Assembly (NCBI GenBank): GCA_002633025.1
Contig: NMRB01000007.1
Coordinates: 1,106,944 to 1,170,943 of the forward strand
Length of the DNA stretch: 64,000 nucleotides
Source: Notospermus geniculatus
Taxonomy: Eukaryota; Nemertea; Pilidiophora; Heteronemertea; Lineidae
Direction of reading: 5' to 3'
Positions 63,891 through 64,000 of this stretch are shown here, in pieces. The position numbers and the translations under genes are program-made. Numbering within the stretch: position 1 is the first letter of the stretch; each line of letters starts with the position of its first letter. The notes beneath the pieces are model-generated. The model was given only the letters and a program-made list of their open reading frames with translations. It searched no databases and was not told the DNA's origin.

Positions 63891-64000
63891 CTGAAAAAGG
63901 GACCAAAACTCGAATATGAACCCCACACTGACATACAGACATGGCAACTAGGAGTGAACTTGAACTGGAAAACTTCCTTTAGTGAAACTTTTTTGAAAGG

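Overview
This is metazoan nuclear DNA, most likely from an invertebrate and plausibly a marine deuterostome. It has spliced genes with GT-AG introns, tRNA-headed SINEs and very many short foldback elements. It carries one trithorax-type KMT2A/B gene and one Vang-like gene. I could not fix the species: amphioxus, hemichordate and echinoderm all remain possible. Three isolated 'n' characters (19972, 21788, 38582) look like contig joins.

Only two protein-coding genes can be supported, and they converge. (1) A Vang-like planar cell polarity gene on the plus strand has two coding exons, 9669-10824 and 16773-17200. They give a complete 527-residue four-pass membrane protein ending in the PDZ ligand ETSV. 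(2) A KMT2A/KMT2B (MLL1/MLL4, trithorax-type) H3K4 methyltransferase on the minus strand runs from the right window edge down to its stop at 45007. I resolved 18 consecutive coding exons whose phases agree at every junction. They give the last 3,566 residues: PHD fingers, a split bromodomain, the extended PHD, FYRN, a 2,330-residue giant exon, FYRC, the WDR5-binding Win motif, SET and post-SET. The 5' part (CXXC, N terminus, promoter) lies beyond 64000.

The rest is repeat-dense noncoding DNA: 1-9614 (upstream of Vang-like), 10825-16772 (its intron), 17201-45006 (intergenic between the two 3' ends) and the KMT2A/B introns. I recognise at least four tRNA-derived SINE families (Ala-like, initiator-Met-like, Val-like with a MIR/L2-like tail, and a Leu/Ser-like one), several MITE or foldback families present more than once, simple hairpins, a LINE reverse-transcriptase C-terminal remnant, and minisatellites of 20, 21, 23, 49, about 57 and about 146 bp. 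Several elements are nested, which gives relative ages.

The most notable items are: a 23-bp minisatellite (with a 69-bp higher-order form) whose monomer nearly matches the terminal inverted repeat of a local MITE; a foldback element carrying five NRF1-like and five CRE palindromes; a 1.2-1.4 kb near-duplication around an assembly gap in which each copy carries a private transposon; and unusual architecture in the KMT2A/B protein (a large insertion inside the bromodomain, AT-hooks and a C2HC finger in the FYRN-FYRC linker, and no consensus taspase-1 site seen).
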